Shown: positions 18,236 through 26,880 of the stretch, in pieces
Position numbering within the stretch: position 1 is the stretch's first letter
Layout of the letters: the number at the start of each line of letters is the position of its first letter
Source of the DNA: Marinomonas sp. THO17
GTDB taxonomy: Bacteria > Pseudomonadota > Gammaproteobacteria > Pseudomonadales > Marinomonadaceae
Length of the DNA stretch: 64,000 nt
Assembly (NCBI RefSeq): GCF_040436405.1
Contig: NZ_AP031575.1
Coordinates: forward strand, 2,560,501 to 2,624,500
Reading direction: 5' to 3'
Notes under the pieces: model-generated
Told to the model about the DNA's origin: nothing
The model's database searches: none
The model's input: only the letters and a program-made list of their open reading frames with translations
Position numbers and translations under genes: made by a program

Positions 18236-19378
18236 ATGATTGCCTCTTCAAAGCGAACGCCGCTCACATTTTTGGTTCATGCCACTGTGTTGTTTTTGGT
18301 GGTGATTTGGACCATACCAACAGCGGGTCTGTTTATTTCTTCGATACGTGATAAAGACCAGTTGTCTGTGTCTGGCTGGTGGACAGCCTTATCCACATCG
18401 GAGCAACGTCTGGTTGCGCGAGCGGAAACACCGCAGTCGCAAGTGCAAGAAGGTGATGTATTTGTTATCCGTGGTAATTTGCTTGAAGGTGAAAGCGGTG
18501 AAATTGCGCGTTTTGGCTATAGCTCATTAAAACCTGAAGCCTTTGCTGTTGGTGAAGTGGCCGAAATGAAACAGGGCCGTTCCTTACAAGTGAATGCCAA
18601 TGGGGATTACGTGTTGTCTTCGCCTACCGAATGGAAAGGCTCCCGTGGACAACGTATTTTCTACACCGCAGAAGTGCCACCTCGATTCACCCTAGATAAC
18701 TATCGTGAAGTACTGAGTGCAGAAGGACTTGGACAGTCTTTTATTAACTCCCTGACAGTGACCATTCCCGCCACCATTATTCCCATTTTGGTAGCGGCTT
18801 TTGCGGCATATGCTTTGGCGTGGATGCGTTTTCCCGGGCGTGCTTTGCTGATTGCTGGCGTGGTAGGGTTGTTGGTGGTGCCTTTGCAGATGTCATTGAT
18901 ACCTCTACTAAAGAGTTACAATCTAATTGGGGAATTTTTCGGTGTGGGCTCGAAAACCTATGTGGGAATCTGGCTGGCACACACCGGCTTTGGTCTCCCC
19001 TTAGCGATTTATTTACTGCGTAATTATATCTCTGGTTTGCCGGGTGAAATTATCGAATCTGCGCGTGTCGATGGGGCGTCTGACTTTGATATTTTCCGCA
19101 AAATTATTTTGCCTTTATCTTTCCCTGCGCTGGCGTCATTTGCCATCTTCCAGTTCCTTTGGGTATGGAATGATTTGCTGATTGCCATGGTGTTTTTGGG
19201 GAACAATCAGGAGCATTTGGTGCTGACGGGGCAGTTGCGTGAATTGTTGGGTTCCCGTGGCGGTAACTGGGAGATCCTGACGGCGTCAGCCTTCATTACC
19301 ATCATTATTCCTTTGTGTGTCTTCTTCAGCTTACAGCGTTATTTAGTACGCGGTTTGCTGGCAGGATCAGTGAAATAA
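18236..19378 (+). CDS. aglG: Alpha-glucoside ABC transporter permease AglG
   Basis: 380 residues, longer than ordinary MalG proteins. A stretch of about 100 polar residues (roughly 45-150) lies between the first and second membrane segments and should be a periplasmic domain; this size is usual for AglG-type subunits. The EAA loop reads GLPGEIIESARVDGASDFDI then FRKIILPLS. The C-terminus YLVRGLLAGSVK is MalG-like. The ATG at 18236 is preceded by GGAGGG with eight-base spacing and starts one base after the aglF stop. Confidence 0.9.
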   Translation: MIASSKRTPLTFLVHATVLFLVVIWTIPTAGLFISSIRDKDQLSVSGWWTALSTSEQRLVARAETPQSQVQEGDVFVIRGNLLEGESGEIARFGYSSLKPEAFAVGEVAEMKQGRSLQVNANGDYVLSSPTEWKGSRGQRIFYTAEVPPRFTLDNYREVLSAEGLGQSFINSLTVTIPATIIPILVAAFAAYALAWMRFPGRALLIAGVVGLLVVPLQMSLIPLLKSYNLIGEFFGVGSKTYVGIWLAHTGFGLPLAIYLLRNYISGLPGEIIESARVDGASDFDIFRKIILPLSFPALASFAIFQFLWVWNDLLIAMVFLGNNQEHLVLTGQLRELLGSRGGNWEILTASAFITIIIPLCVFFSLQRYLVRGLLAGSVK

Positions 19379-19389
19379 ACCATCCAGGC

Positions 19390-19416
19390 GAGTGAGTTGA
19401 GCAAGGCTCCTCACTC
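19390..19416 (+). other. Intercistronic hairpin between aglG and aglK
   Basis: Arms GAGTGAG/CTCACTC, a two-base bulge, then inner arms GAGC/GCTC with a three-base loop. No T-run follows. It is probably an mRNA-stabilising or processing structure. Confidence 0.55.
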
Positions 19417-19448
19417 AAGCTAAGCATTTAGATTGAGGCATTAAAATC

Positions 19449-20543
19449 ATGGCTGATGTTAAGTTAACCCATGTAAAGAAAATTTATTCGAATAAAGTTG
19501 AAGTATTAAAAGACATTAATTTGGACATCAAACAAGGTGAATTCATTGTGTTTGTGGGTCCATCTGGTTGTGGTAAATCAACCTTATTGCGAATGATTTC
19601 TGGATTGGAAGAGATTTCAGCTGGTACTTTGGAAATCGATGGGCAGGTGGTAAACGATATTCCTCCGGCTTTGCGTGGCATTGCCATGGTATTCCAAAGC
19701 TACGCTTTATATCCGCATATGACAGTCTATGACAATATGGCGTTTAGCTTGCAAATTGCTAAAGCAAGCAAGGAAGAAATCGATCAGCAAGTGCGTAAAG
19801 CGGCAGATATGCTGCAATTAACACCTTATCTTGATCGCTTGCCAAAAGCCTTATCTGGCGGTCAGCGTCAGCGTGTGGCGATTGGCCGTGCCATAGTGCG
19901 TCGTCCAAAAGTCTTCTTATTTGATGAGCCTTTGTCTAATTTGGATGCGGCATTGCGCGTGGCAACACGTATGGAAATTGCCAATCTGAAAGACAGTATG
20001 CCGGATTCAACTATGATTTATGTCACCCATGATCAGGTTGAAGCCATGACCTTGGCCGATCGTATTGTGCTGTTGTCAGCGGGTAACATTGAACAAGTGG
20101 GTTCACCTTTAGAGTTATATGAAAACCCTGCTAATGTGTTTGTTGCTAAGTTTATCGGTTCTCCGGCGATGAACATCTTGCCGTGCCGTATTGAGAAAAC
20201 GGGTGAGCAAACAGAGCTGTCTTTGTCGGATGATATGTCTGTAACAGCGCCCATCACCACTGCTGAAAGCGAGCAATCTAAGCCTGCTTTCTTTGGTATT
20301 CGTCCTGAAGATTTGAGTGTGGTAGCCACCGCAGATGAAGGCTTCTTGTCAGGTCGTGTGTCGTTTGTTGAGTCTTTAGGTGAAGCTACCTTGTTATACA
20401 TTCAGGTGCCAGGTTGTGAAGACATGGTGATTGCTAAAGAATCCGGAACCTTGAATACCCAGCGTGGTGACCAAGTTCATTTGTCTGCGTTGCCAGAAAA
20501 AATGCATTTATTCGACGAACAAGAATTGTCTTACCGTCGTTAA
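19449..20543 (+). CDS. aglK: Alpha-glucoside ABC transporter ATP-binding protein
   Basis: 364 residues, MalK/UgpC class. Walker A GPSGCGKST, Q-loop FQSYALYPH, signature LSGGQRQRVAIGRA, Walker B VFLFDEPLSNLD and switch His YVTHDQ are intact. A C-terminal regulatory domain carries FGIRPED. It powers AglE-F-G uptake. It is clearly a paralogue of gtsD (7355-8464) and could in principle exchange with it. A strong terminator separates it from the hydrolase gene. Confidence 0.92.
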   Translation: MADVKLTHVKKIYSNKVEVLKDINLDIKQGEFIVFVGPSGCGKSTLLRMISGLEEISAGTLEIDGQVVNDIPPALRGIAMVFQSYALYPHMTVYDNMAFSLQIAKASKEEIDQQVRKAADMLQLTPYLDRLPKALSGGQRQRVAIGRAIVRRPKVFLFDEPLSNLDAALRVATRMEIANLKDSMPDSTMIYVTHDQVEAMTLADRIVLLSAGNIEQVGSPLELYENPANVFVAKFIGSPAMNILPCRIEKTGEQTELSLSDDMSVTAPITTAESEQSKPAFFGIRPEDLSVVATADEGFLSGRVSFVESLGEATLLYIQVPGCEDMVIAKESGTLNTQRGDQVHLSALPEKMHLFDEQELSYRR

Positions 20544-20561
20544 TATCAATCTGATTGTTAC

Positions 20562-20595
20562 TTGTGATGAGGCTGTGCCTTATCACAATTTTTTT
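20562..20595 (+). terminator. Intrinsic terminator between aglK and aglA
   Basis: Twelve-base-pair stem TTGTGATGAGGC/GCCTTATCACAA (one G-T pair) with a three-base loop, then seven T residues. Its place before aglA suggests that aglA depends on read-through or on its own promoter. Confidence 0.85.
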
Positions 20596-20612
20596 GTTTT
20601 TGGAGAGTCAAT

Positions 20613-22232
20613 ATGACAACCAATTTGAACTGGTGGAAAGGCGGGATCATTTACCAAATCTACCCGCGTAGTTTTATGGATGCTAATGGCGACGGTGTTG
20701 GCGATTTGGTTGGTATTACCAGTAAATTGGACTACGTAGCCTCGTTGGGAGTGGATGCCATTTGGTTATCGCCGATTTTTACTTCACCAATGAAAGATTT
20801 TGGTTATGACGTATCGGATTATTGCGATATTGATCCAATGTTTGGTAGTTTGGAGGATTTCAAGAAACTCGTGAACCGTGCTCACGAGCTGGATTTGAAA
20901 GTAATGATCGATCAGGTGATCAGTCATTCTTCTGATGTGCATCCTTGGTTTGAAGAAAGTCGTCAGGATAAAAGCAATCCAAAAGCGGATTGGTATGTTT
21001 GGGCTGATCCTAAGCCAGATGGTTCGCCACCAAATAACTGGTTGTCTATCTTTGGTGGCAGTGCTTGGAAATGGGATAGCCGTCGTTTGCAATACTATTT
21101 GCATAATTTCCTAGAATCTCAGCCAGACATGAACTTTCATAATCCTGAAGTACGTAAGGCGCATCTAGATAACATGCGTTTCTGGTTAGAGTTAGGGGTC
21201 GATGGTTTCCGCTTGGATACCGTGAACTTTTACTTCCATAGTGAAGGCTTGGAAGATAACCCTCCAGTCCTGCCGGGCGAGCCAAAAACCAAAGGTGCGC
21301 CAGAGGACAACCCATATACTTATCAGCGTCATGTATATGATTTGAGTCGTCCAGAAAACTTGGCATTCCTGCAAGAATTGCGTGCTTTGATGGATGAATT
21401 CCCAGGCAGTACCACTGTGGGTGAAATCGGTGACGATTTTCCTCTGAATCGTATGGCGGAATACACTTCTGGTGGTGATAAACTACACATGGCTTATACT
21501 TTTGATTTATTGAATAAGCCCCATTCACCTGCCTATATCCGTGATGTGTTGAAAAATATGCAGGACATAGTGGGTGATGGTTGGCCATGTTGGGCGGTTT
21601 CGAATCATGATGTAGAGCGTTCACGTACTCGCTGGGGTGCGAATGAAGATGCTGAAGCTTATCCTTTGATTGTCACGGCGTTGATTTCTTCCATTCGCGG
21701 TAGTGTGTGCTTATATCAAGGTGAAGAACTGGGTTTGCCAGAAGCGGATGTACCTTATGATCGCATCCAAGATCCATATGGTTTTCCGTTGTGGCCGGTT
21801 TTTAAAGGTCGTGATGGTTGCCGTACCCCTATGGTTTGGGAAAACAAAGCTCAAGGCGGTTTCTCTGTTGTGGAGCCTTGGTTGCCAGTGGATAGTGACC
21901 ATCTGCCGTTGAGTGTGGCAGAGCAAGAAGCTAAGCCAGACTCTCTATTACAAAAGATGCGTCGGTTCATTAAATGGCGTCAACAACAACCTGCTTTGGT
22001 CAATGGCGAGCTAGAACAGATCGATGTTGCCAATGAAGACTTGATTGCCTTTGTACGTGACTACCAAGAAGACTCCTTATTGGTGGTATTGAACCTGACC
22101 GGAAAAGAACAAGTTGCTACCTTAAATACAGGTGATTTAGAGCTTCTTGAAGGTCATGGTTTCCAATGTCAGTTATCGAATCAAACTTTAACTTTGCCTG
22201 CTTATCAAGCTTGTTATGCGCGTCAGCGCTAA
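20613..22232 (+). CDS. aglA: Alpha-glucosidase, glycoside hydrolase family 13
   Basis: 539 residues, cytoplasmic (no signal peptide). GH13 regions are clear: DAIWLSPIFTSPMKDFGYDV near 48, the nucleophile Asp in GFRLDTVNF (about 197-205), the acid/base Glu in TTVGEIGD (about 270) and the third Asp in SNHDVERSR (about 330). It would cleave alpha-glucosides such as sucrose, maltose or isomaltulose after uptake by the Agl transporter, giving glucose and, from sucrose, fructose for the nearby fructokinase. The ribosome site GGAGAG is well placed. Exact linkage preference cannot be read from sequence. Confidence 0.92.
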   Translation: MTTNLNWWKGGIIYQIYPRSFMDANGDGVGDLVGITSKLDYVASLGVDAIWLSPIFTSPMKDFGYDVSDYCDIDPMFGSLEDFKKLVNRAHELDLKVMIDQVISHSSDVHPWFEESRQDKSNPKADWYVWADPKPDGSPPNNWLSIFGGSAWKWDSRRLQYYLHNFLESQPDMNFHNPEVRKAHLDNMRFWLELGVDGFRLDTVNFYFHSEGLEDNPPVLPGEPKTKGAPEDNPYTYQRHVYDLSRPENLAFLQELRALMDEFPGSTTVGEIGDDFPLNRMAEYTSGGDKLHMAYTFDLLNKPHSPAYIRDVLKNMQDIVGDGWPCWAVSNHDVERSRTRWGANEDAEAYPLIVTALISSIRGSVCLYQGEELGLPEADVPYDRIQDPYGFPLWPVFKGRDGCRTPMVWENKAQGGFSVVEPWLPVDSDHLPLSVAEQEAKPDSLLQKMRRFIKWRQQQPALVNGELEQIDVANEDLIAFVRDYQEDSLLVVLNLTGKEQVATLNTGDLELLEGHGFQCQLSNQTLTLPAYQACYARQR

Positions 22233-22322
22233 GGACGTGGTGACTTTTGCTGGTTTGTTGTTTATTGGGATCTAGTAGAAGTCGAGGTCTTCGTACTTTT
22301 TAGAAAGCTTGATAGAATGCAT

Positions 22323-22365
22323 GAGTCTTGCCGTTATGCAAAATGGAACTCAGTAGGCAAGACTC
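22323..22365 (+). terminator. Long-loop hairpin between aglA and the LacI gene
   Basis: Perfect 10-base-pair arms GAGTCTTGCC/GGCAAGACTC with a 23-base loop, followed by the weak T-stretch TTATTTC. It may end aglA transcription, or act in the leader of the regulator gene that starts 21 bases later. Confidence 0.5.
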
Positions 22366-22386
22366 TTATTTCTAGTGAGTGTTCAT

Positions 22387-23445
22387 ATGAAGAAAAACAT
22401 AAAAAAGTTGACCTTGAAAGATGTAGCGGAACGCTTAGAGGTCTCCACCGCAACCATTTCAAATGCCTTTAATCGGCCGGATCAATTATCGGCGACTTTG
22501 CGTGAAAACATTCTCAGCGAATGTGAAAAAATGGGTTACTTTGGCCCGAATGCGGCTGCACGTAGTTTGCGTACAGGGCGAACTGGTATTGTGGGAATTG
22601 TGCTATCGGATGACTTGAGTTATAGCTTAACCGATCCGGTTGCTAATCAATTTTTGAAAGGCATGGCGGAAATTTTTGAAGCTAACGAATACAATATGCT
22701 GCTGTTGTCTTCAGATCAGGTAGAACAAGACGCCCAAAGCCGCATGCAATCTTCTATGGTAGATGGCTTTATTGTCTATGGACACAAACCTCAACAATGC
22801 ATTAACGCACCTTGGTTAATGCCCAACAAAAACATCATCACAGTGGACAGTTTTATTCCTGGCACCACCTCGGTGAATGTGGAAAACCACAGTGGCGCTT
22901 ATACTATTGCTAAACACGCCTTGACGCATAATCCTCAAAGTGTGGCCATTTTGGGCTTGAGTTTATTAGACACGGATCGTGTCTGTCGTATTCGTGAAGA
23001 TGAGTTGTTTGATCGTGCTGCGTCGATCTCGATTCAACGCTTATATGGTTATTTTGAAGCCCTCAAAGAGCATCAAATTGTTGTACCGTCAGAGTGCATC
23101 TGGAACATTCCTGAGAACAATCACAAATTGGCTTATCAAGCAGCGAGAGAAGCGTTGACCATGGCTAACCGTCCTCAGCTTTTACTGTGTATGAGTGATT
23201 GTATTGCCATTGCTGCGGTACAAGCGGCTCTGCAATTGGGCATTCGTGTACCGGAAGATCTGCAAGTAGTGGGTTTTGACGGTATAGCCGAAAGTGAAAA
23301 CTTTCACCCTTCTATTACCACCATTCATCAGCAAACGGTTGAGAAAGGTCGTTTAGCGGCGGAAGTCTTTTTAGGATTGCGCGAAGCGAAAGACGTGGTA
23401 TTAGAGACAGAGCTGGTAATACGTGAGAGTTGTCCAGCGCTATAA
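22387..23445 (+). CDS. LacI-family transcriptional regulator of the agl locus
   Basis: About 352 residues from ATG 22387; a GTG at 22375 would add four. The N-terminal HTH reads LTLKDVAERLEVSTATISNA (about 8-27) followed by FNRPDQLS and the hinge helix GPNAAARSLRTGRTG. A periplasmic-binding-protein-like effector domain follows, with VVGFDGIAESENFHPSITTI near the end. Placed at the end of the agl block in the same direction, it most likely represses agl genes until an alpha-glucoside or its product binds. Similar to rhizobial AglR by position only. Confidence 0.88.
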   Translation: MKKNIKKLTLKDVAERLEVSTATISNAFNRPDQLSATLRENILSECEKMGYFGPNAAARSLRTGRTGIVGIVLSDDLSYSLTDPVANQFLKGMAEIFEANEYNMLLLSSDQVEQDAQSRMQSSMVDGFIVYGHKPQQCINAPWLMPNKNIITVDSFIPGTTSVNVENHSGAYTIAKHALTHNPQSVAILGLSLLDTDRVCRIREDELFDRAASISIQRLYGYFEALKEHQIVVPSECIWNIPENNHKLAYQAAREALTMANRPQLLLCMSDCIAIAAVQAALQLGIRVPEDLQVVGFDGIAESENFHPSITTIHQQTVEKGRLAAEVFLGLREAKDVVLETELVIRESCPAL

Positions 23446-23471
23446 ACAGCACCTTTGTTCAGCAGAGTCTC

Positions 23472-24182
23472 CTACAGCCAGTAGCGACTAATTGGGGCTG
23501 CAAGGTCCATGTGATGAGCTATTTGAGCTTGTAACAATTCCGCCGATGATATGGCATCTGTCAATGCGTGATGGGCCTTGTATCTCGGCAAATGGTAGCG
23601 CTGTCGACAAGCATCTAAACGCAATGACGGCGCTTTACCAAACTGTCTCCACCAAGGTTTGTGTTGTGCTTGCCGCTCTATGTCCATGGTGTCCAAAACA
23701 GGAAAATACAAAGGGTAACCATAGTGTTTCAAGGAGGCCTCTAGAAGGAACTGCCTTTCAATCGCCACGCAATGTACTACCAGGACTTGTTTTGACATGA
23801 CATCCAAGATGTCGTCCAAAATGTGATCCAATTGCGGTGCATCGGTAAGCTCAGAATGAGTGATTTCGTGAATGGTGACCGATTCGGCATGCAAAGCTTT
23901 TTTTGGCTTTGCCATCCAGTAACCTGCTCCCTGACAACGAATGGCATTGTGTTTCATGGGGATCAAGCCCAAGCTGATGATCTCGTCGTTATTCGGATCT
24001 AAGCCAGTGGTTTCAAGGTCTAAGGCCAGTAAGGGCACGTCTTTTAATGGTGTATTAGCCGCAATCATCCCTGCTTGATAATAGCGTTTTAATGCCCCTT
24101 CTGGCGCTTCTTTTGCCCACTTTTTAAAGAGATTTGGCCAATCAAGAGGCTCGCTGTGTTGGTTGGAAATATGCATTGCCAT
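23472..24182 (-). CDS. DnaQ-like 3'-5' exonuclease (DEDDh)
   Basis: 236 residues. The exonuclease core starts at about 48: ALDLETTGLDP (motif I with Asp and Glu), then the motif II region VHCVAIERQF, where the usual HN-x-x-FD pattern is altered, and motif III HHALTDAISSAELL with the DEDDh His and Asp. An N-terminal extension of about 45 residues precedes it. It resembles stand-alone exonucleases encoded after cNMP/CBS proteins in Pseudomonas-like bacteria. Its start lies three bases after the stop of that gene, so the two form an operon. Substrate unknown. Confidence 0.82.
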   Translation of the reverse strand: MAMHISNQHSEPLDWPNLFKKWAKEAPEGALKRYYQAGMIAANTPLKDVPLLALDLETTGLDPNNDEIISLGLIPMKHNAIRCQGAGYWMAKPKKALHAESVTIHEITHSELTDAPQLDHILDDILDVMSKQVLVVHCVAIERQFLLEASLKHYGYPLYFPVLDTMDIERQAQHKPWWRQFGKAPSLRLDACRQRYHLPRYKAHHALTDAISSAELLQAQIAHHMDLAAPISRYWL

Positions 24183-24185
24183 AAC

Positions 24186-26042
24186 TTAACTGCGCTTTCC
24201 CGCATAGCGGAATTTAATAAATTCTTGTTGACGAGCAACTATGTCAAAAGCGTCTCTGAGATGGCGTTTTTCAAAGGATGACAAATTGGCAGGATTAACA
24301 TGATTGTTAGGCGATTCTCCTGAATCAATTTGTTCTTTCTGATGTCGAATTCGTACCATACCAATCATTTCCAGTGCCAGAGTCAAATCTTTAGCGCGAC
24401 CATCAGGTAATAGGCCTGCGTCTTCAATGTCTTCAAGGCGCTCAAAGGTATTTAACTTATCGCTACCCATGGCCAAAGCATGTACACGTACTATGTCAAT
24501 GATTGGTGCAATGCCTCTTTCTTTGAGGTTGAAAGTACGTGACTGCTTACCTTCGCCGTCGAGCACGAACTGCCGGAAGAAGCCGAGAGGCGGTTTTCTC
24601 TGGTTGGCATTACGTGCCATAAAGGTTAAAAAGCCCGTGTGTTCTTTGGCTTCTTTGCGTATGTGTCGATTGAGCTGAAGAGCGAGACTTTTATCACCAT
24701 AAATTCCACGTAGATCGAAGAAGATGGACAGTCTTAATAAGGCTTCTGCTTTGGGCTCACGAATCCATTGACTGAAATAATCTTGCCAGACGCTTAATGG
24801 CTGACGCCAGCGTGGATTAGACGCCATGATGTCGCCGCTACACAAGTCGTAACCACATTTGTCTAAGTTCTGACAGACCCAATTGCTGAGTGTGGCAAAA
24901 TACTCACCATGCGCTTTAGGGTCGTATTTATCACTCAGAATCAGTGCGTTATCTTGGTCGGTTTTAATGGTTTGTTCTTCTCGAGCTTGTGAACCCAAGG
25001 CAACAAAGCAATATGGTACTGGCGGTTTGCCAAATTTTTCTTCTGCTAATTGGAGTAGTCGCTTTACAAAGGCGATACCAATGTGGGACATGGCATTACC
25101 TATCATTTGCGTGTTAGCGTCAGCATTCACCAGTTGAGTAAAGGTATGGGTCATTTTACGGCTGATGTTTTGCAGACCTGCAATATTACTCTGCTTAAAA
25201 ATATCACTGATTAAATAGACGCTGCCATGACTTTCTCTTTGAACAATATCACCTGCGCTAATGACGCCAATAGGCTTACCATCTTTAATGATGGGCAAAT
25301 GATGAACATTACTAGCCATCATTTTGAGAACGGCTTCAGAGGCATAATCATGACTATCAAGCACAATAGGGTTAGCTGTCATGATGTCGGCGATAGGGGT
25401 GTCAAAAGGCAGTCCCTTTGACAAAGCACGGGTGCGCAAATCCCGGTCGGTGACTATGCCAATCAGCTCTTGTTGATTTGTGATCAGCAAACTAGAAACC
25501 CGATGTTCTGTCATGATTTGCGCGGCGGTCAGTAAATTTGAATCCGCTTGAGTGCTGATGGGCTGTCGTCTTAATAAACTAGTTACGGGACAGGTCATGA
25601 GAGAAACATCAGAGCTTTGCGAATCCATGGCGAGTCGCAAGCGAACTTCACGAGCCAGTTCGAAAAAGTCTGAAAAGGTATCGTTCTCTTCATACAATTT
25701 AATAAACCAACGGGCTGGGATGCGATAAAGTAGGCTGTCTTCTATGGTTCTCATGGTTTGTGAAGACTTACCACCTCTGAGTATAGAGGCATAACCGAAG
25801 AGTTCTCCTTCGTTCATGCGACGTATCAGTATATTGTCTTTATTGAGCACTTCGATTGCGCCGCTGCGGATGAAGAACAGGGTGTTATTAAAGGCGTCGG
25901 GAGAAATGACCCATTCTCCTGCCCGCACATACTGAATCTCGATTTCTTTTGTCATGTCTGCCAAGGGGGCTTCATCTGCAATTTCATTGAAGGGAGCATA
26001 TTGGCATAGGGCGTCTAAAATCTCGGTTAATTCAACATCCAT
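24186..26042 (-). CDS. cNMP-binding/CBS/DUF294 nucleotidyltransferase-like protein
   Basis: 618 residues from ATG 26042 (AAAGG upstream); a longer frame to 26225 overlaps the exporter gene and lacks homology. Domains: cyclic-nucleotide-binding fold at about 20-140, a CBS pair at about 160-285 (PIADIMTANPIVLDSHDYAS and VHHLPIIKDGKPIGVISAGD), a DUF294 nucleotidyltransferase core with LGSQAREEQTIKTDQDNAL at about 365-383, and the DUF294 C-terminal helical domain. The GS-x-A-R and D-x-D pattern is the GlnD-like active site. It would sense nucleotides and may modify a partner protein; the target is unknown. Forms an operon with the DEDDh exonuclease and the GDT1 exporter. Confidence 0.88.
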   Translation of the reverse strand: MDVELTEILDALCQYAPFNEIADEAPLADMTKEIEIQYVRAGEWVISPDAFNNTLFFIRSGAIEVLNKDNILIRRMNEGELFGYASILRGGKSSQTMRTIEDSLLYRIPARWFIKLYEENDTFSDFFELAREVRLRLAMDSQSSDVSLMTCPVTSLLRRQPISTQADSNLLTAAQIMTEHRVSSLLITNQQELIGIVTDRDLRTRALSKGLPFDTPIADIMTANPIVLDSHDYASEAVLKMMASNVHHLPIIKDGKPIGVISAGDIVQRESHGSVYLISDIFKQSNIAGLQNISRKMTHTFTQLVNADANTQMIGNAMSHIGIAFVKRLLQLAEEKFGKPPVPYCFVALGSQAREEQTIKTDQDNALILSDKYDPKAHGEYFATLSNWVCQNLDKCGYDLCSGDIMASNPRWRQPLSVWQDYFSQWIREPKAEALLRLSIFFDLRGIYGDKSLALQLNRHIRKEAKEHTGFLTFMARNANQRKPPLGFFRQFVLDGEGKQSRTFNLKERGIAPIIDIVRVHALAMGSDKLNTFERLEDIEDAGLLPDGRAKDLTLALEMIGMVRIRHQKEQIDSGESPNNHVNPANLSSFEKRHLRDAFDIVARQQEFIKFRYAGKRS

Positions 26043-26053
26043 AGTGAAACCTT

Positions 26054-26620
26054 TTATTGCAGATAAGGCGTGACCAGAGTAATCATGCCAATGATAATGA
26101 AGAGTAGGCAAGCTAATTGACGAGTGCGCTTGGCATTTACTTGATCCATCAACCAGCGACCAGCAAAAATGACCGGTACGTTGGTCATCATCATACCCAC
26201 AGTGGAACCTAGTAAGACAGCCCACATGCTGCCATAGTGCGCTCCGAGTAAGACAGTGGCGACTTGCGTTTTGTCACCGATTTCGGCTAAGAAGAACAGC
26301 ATGAAAGTAGCGCAAAAAGCGCCATATTTTAGTAGCTGATTGTCTGCGCTTTCGTCTTTATCGGGAATCAATAACCAGAGGCCAACTGCGATAAAGCTGA
26401 AGCCTACAATCCAGTTGATGATATTAGCTGGAAACCATTGTGCTAATTCTATACCGAGCCAGGTCGACACGGCATGGTTTAGTAAAGTTGCACATAATAT
26501 ACCTAATACAATGTTTATTTTGGAGGCAAAACGAGTAGCAAGAAATAGAGCCAATAATTGAGTTTTATCGCCCATTTCGGCTAAGGCAACGGTTGAGGTA
26601 GAAGTAAACAGGGCTTCCAT
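26054..26620 (-). CDS. GDT1/UPF0016 family transporter, probable manganese exporter
   Basis: 188 residues, six membrane segments in two homologous halves, each with the family motif: LAEMGDKTQLLAL (about 13-25) and LAEIGDKTQVATV (about 110-122). Eukaryotic TMEM165/Gdt1 and bacterial homologues (MneA of Vibrio, Mnx of cyanobacteria) move Mn2+ or Ca2+. The yybP-ykoY riboswitch just upstream is strong independent support for Mn2+ export. The start at 26620 (MEALFTST) was chosen by family alignment; AGGA lies 12 bases upstream. It ends 12 bases before the CBS protein gene. Confidence 0.93.
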   Translation of the reverse strand: MEALFTSTSTVALAEMGDKTQLLALFLATRFASKINIVLGILCATLLNHAVSTWLGIELAQWFPANIINWIVGFSFIAVGLWLLIPDKDESADNQLLKYGAFCATFMLFFLAEIGDKTQVATVLLGAHYGSMWAVLLGSTVGMMMTNVPVIFAGRWLMDQVNAKRTRQLACLLFIIIGMITLVTPYLQ

Positions 26621-26650
26621 CGATTGATATGTCCTAGGTGGGCGATAATA

Positions 26651-26695
26651 CAAAAGACAAACAACTTGAGCCCACCAGAGTCAAGTTCTTGTCTT
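26651..26695 (-). terminator. Riboswitch-controlled terminator before the Mn exporter
   Basis: Long stem with arms at 26681-26695 and 26654-26669 (inner part AACTTGA/TCAAGTT), followed by TTTTG on the minus strand. The upstream arm shares AAGA with the 3' strand of riboswitch P1, so ligand-bound P1 should prevent the terminator: an ON switch. Confidence 0.75.
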
Positions 26696-26804
26696 AAGTC
26701 TCATCAATCCTGTACTTGGCATCAGGACTTCTTTGCCATGAGCGTGAGGCCCAATTATGTTGACAAAGAATCTTCGTAAAACGAAGAAGATTACTCCCCT
26801 AAGA
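26692..26804 (-). promoter_or_regulatory. yybP-ykoY manganese riboswitch
   Basis: On the minus strand the two conserved Mn2+-binding loops are present: GGGGAGTAA at 26792-26800 and GATGAGACTTAAG near 26694-26706. P1 is TCTTA/TAAGA; P2 is a hairpin with arms AATCTTC/GAAGATT; the GTCAACAT element follows; the next stem has arms AGTCCTG/CAGGATT. Known members bind Mn2+ and turn on Mn2+ exporters. The gene downstream is a GDT1 exporter, which fits exactly. Confidence 0.92.
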
Positions 26805-26841
26805 TGCGCAGATAATAGTGTATTTTTTGTATTGAAACAAG

Positions 26842-26863
26842 AAGGGCGGTCTAAGCCGCCCTT
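26842..26863 (-). terminator. Terminator of the BCCT transporter gene
   Basis: Eight-base-pair GC-rich stem AAGGGCGG/CCGCCCTT with a six-base loop. On the minus strand it is followed by CTTGTTTC, a modest T-run. Confidence 0.65.
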
Positions 26864-26880
26864 TGAATATTTATATAGCT

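Noticed and set aside
21046..21624. 192-codon antisense frame inside aglA
   Set aside because: It is a shadow of the GH13 gene; the sense frame carries all catalytic motifs and the antisense protein has no plausible features.
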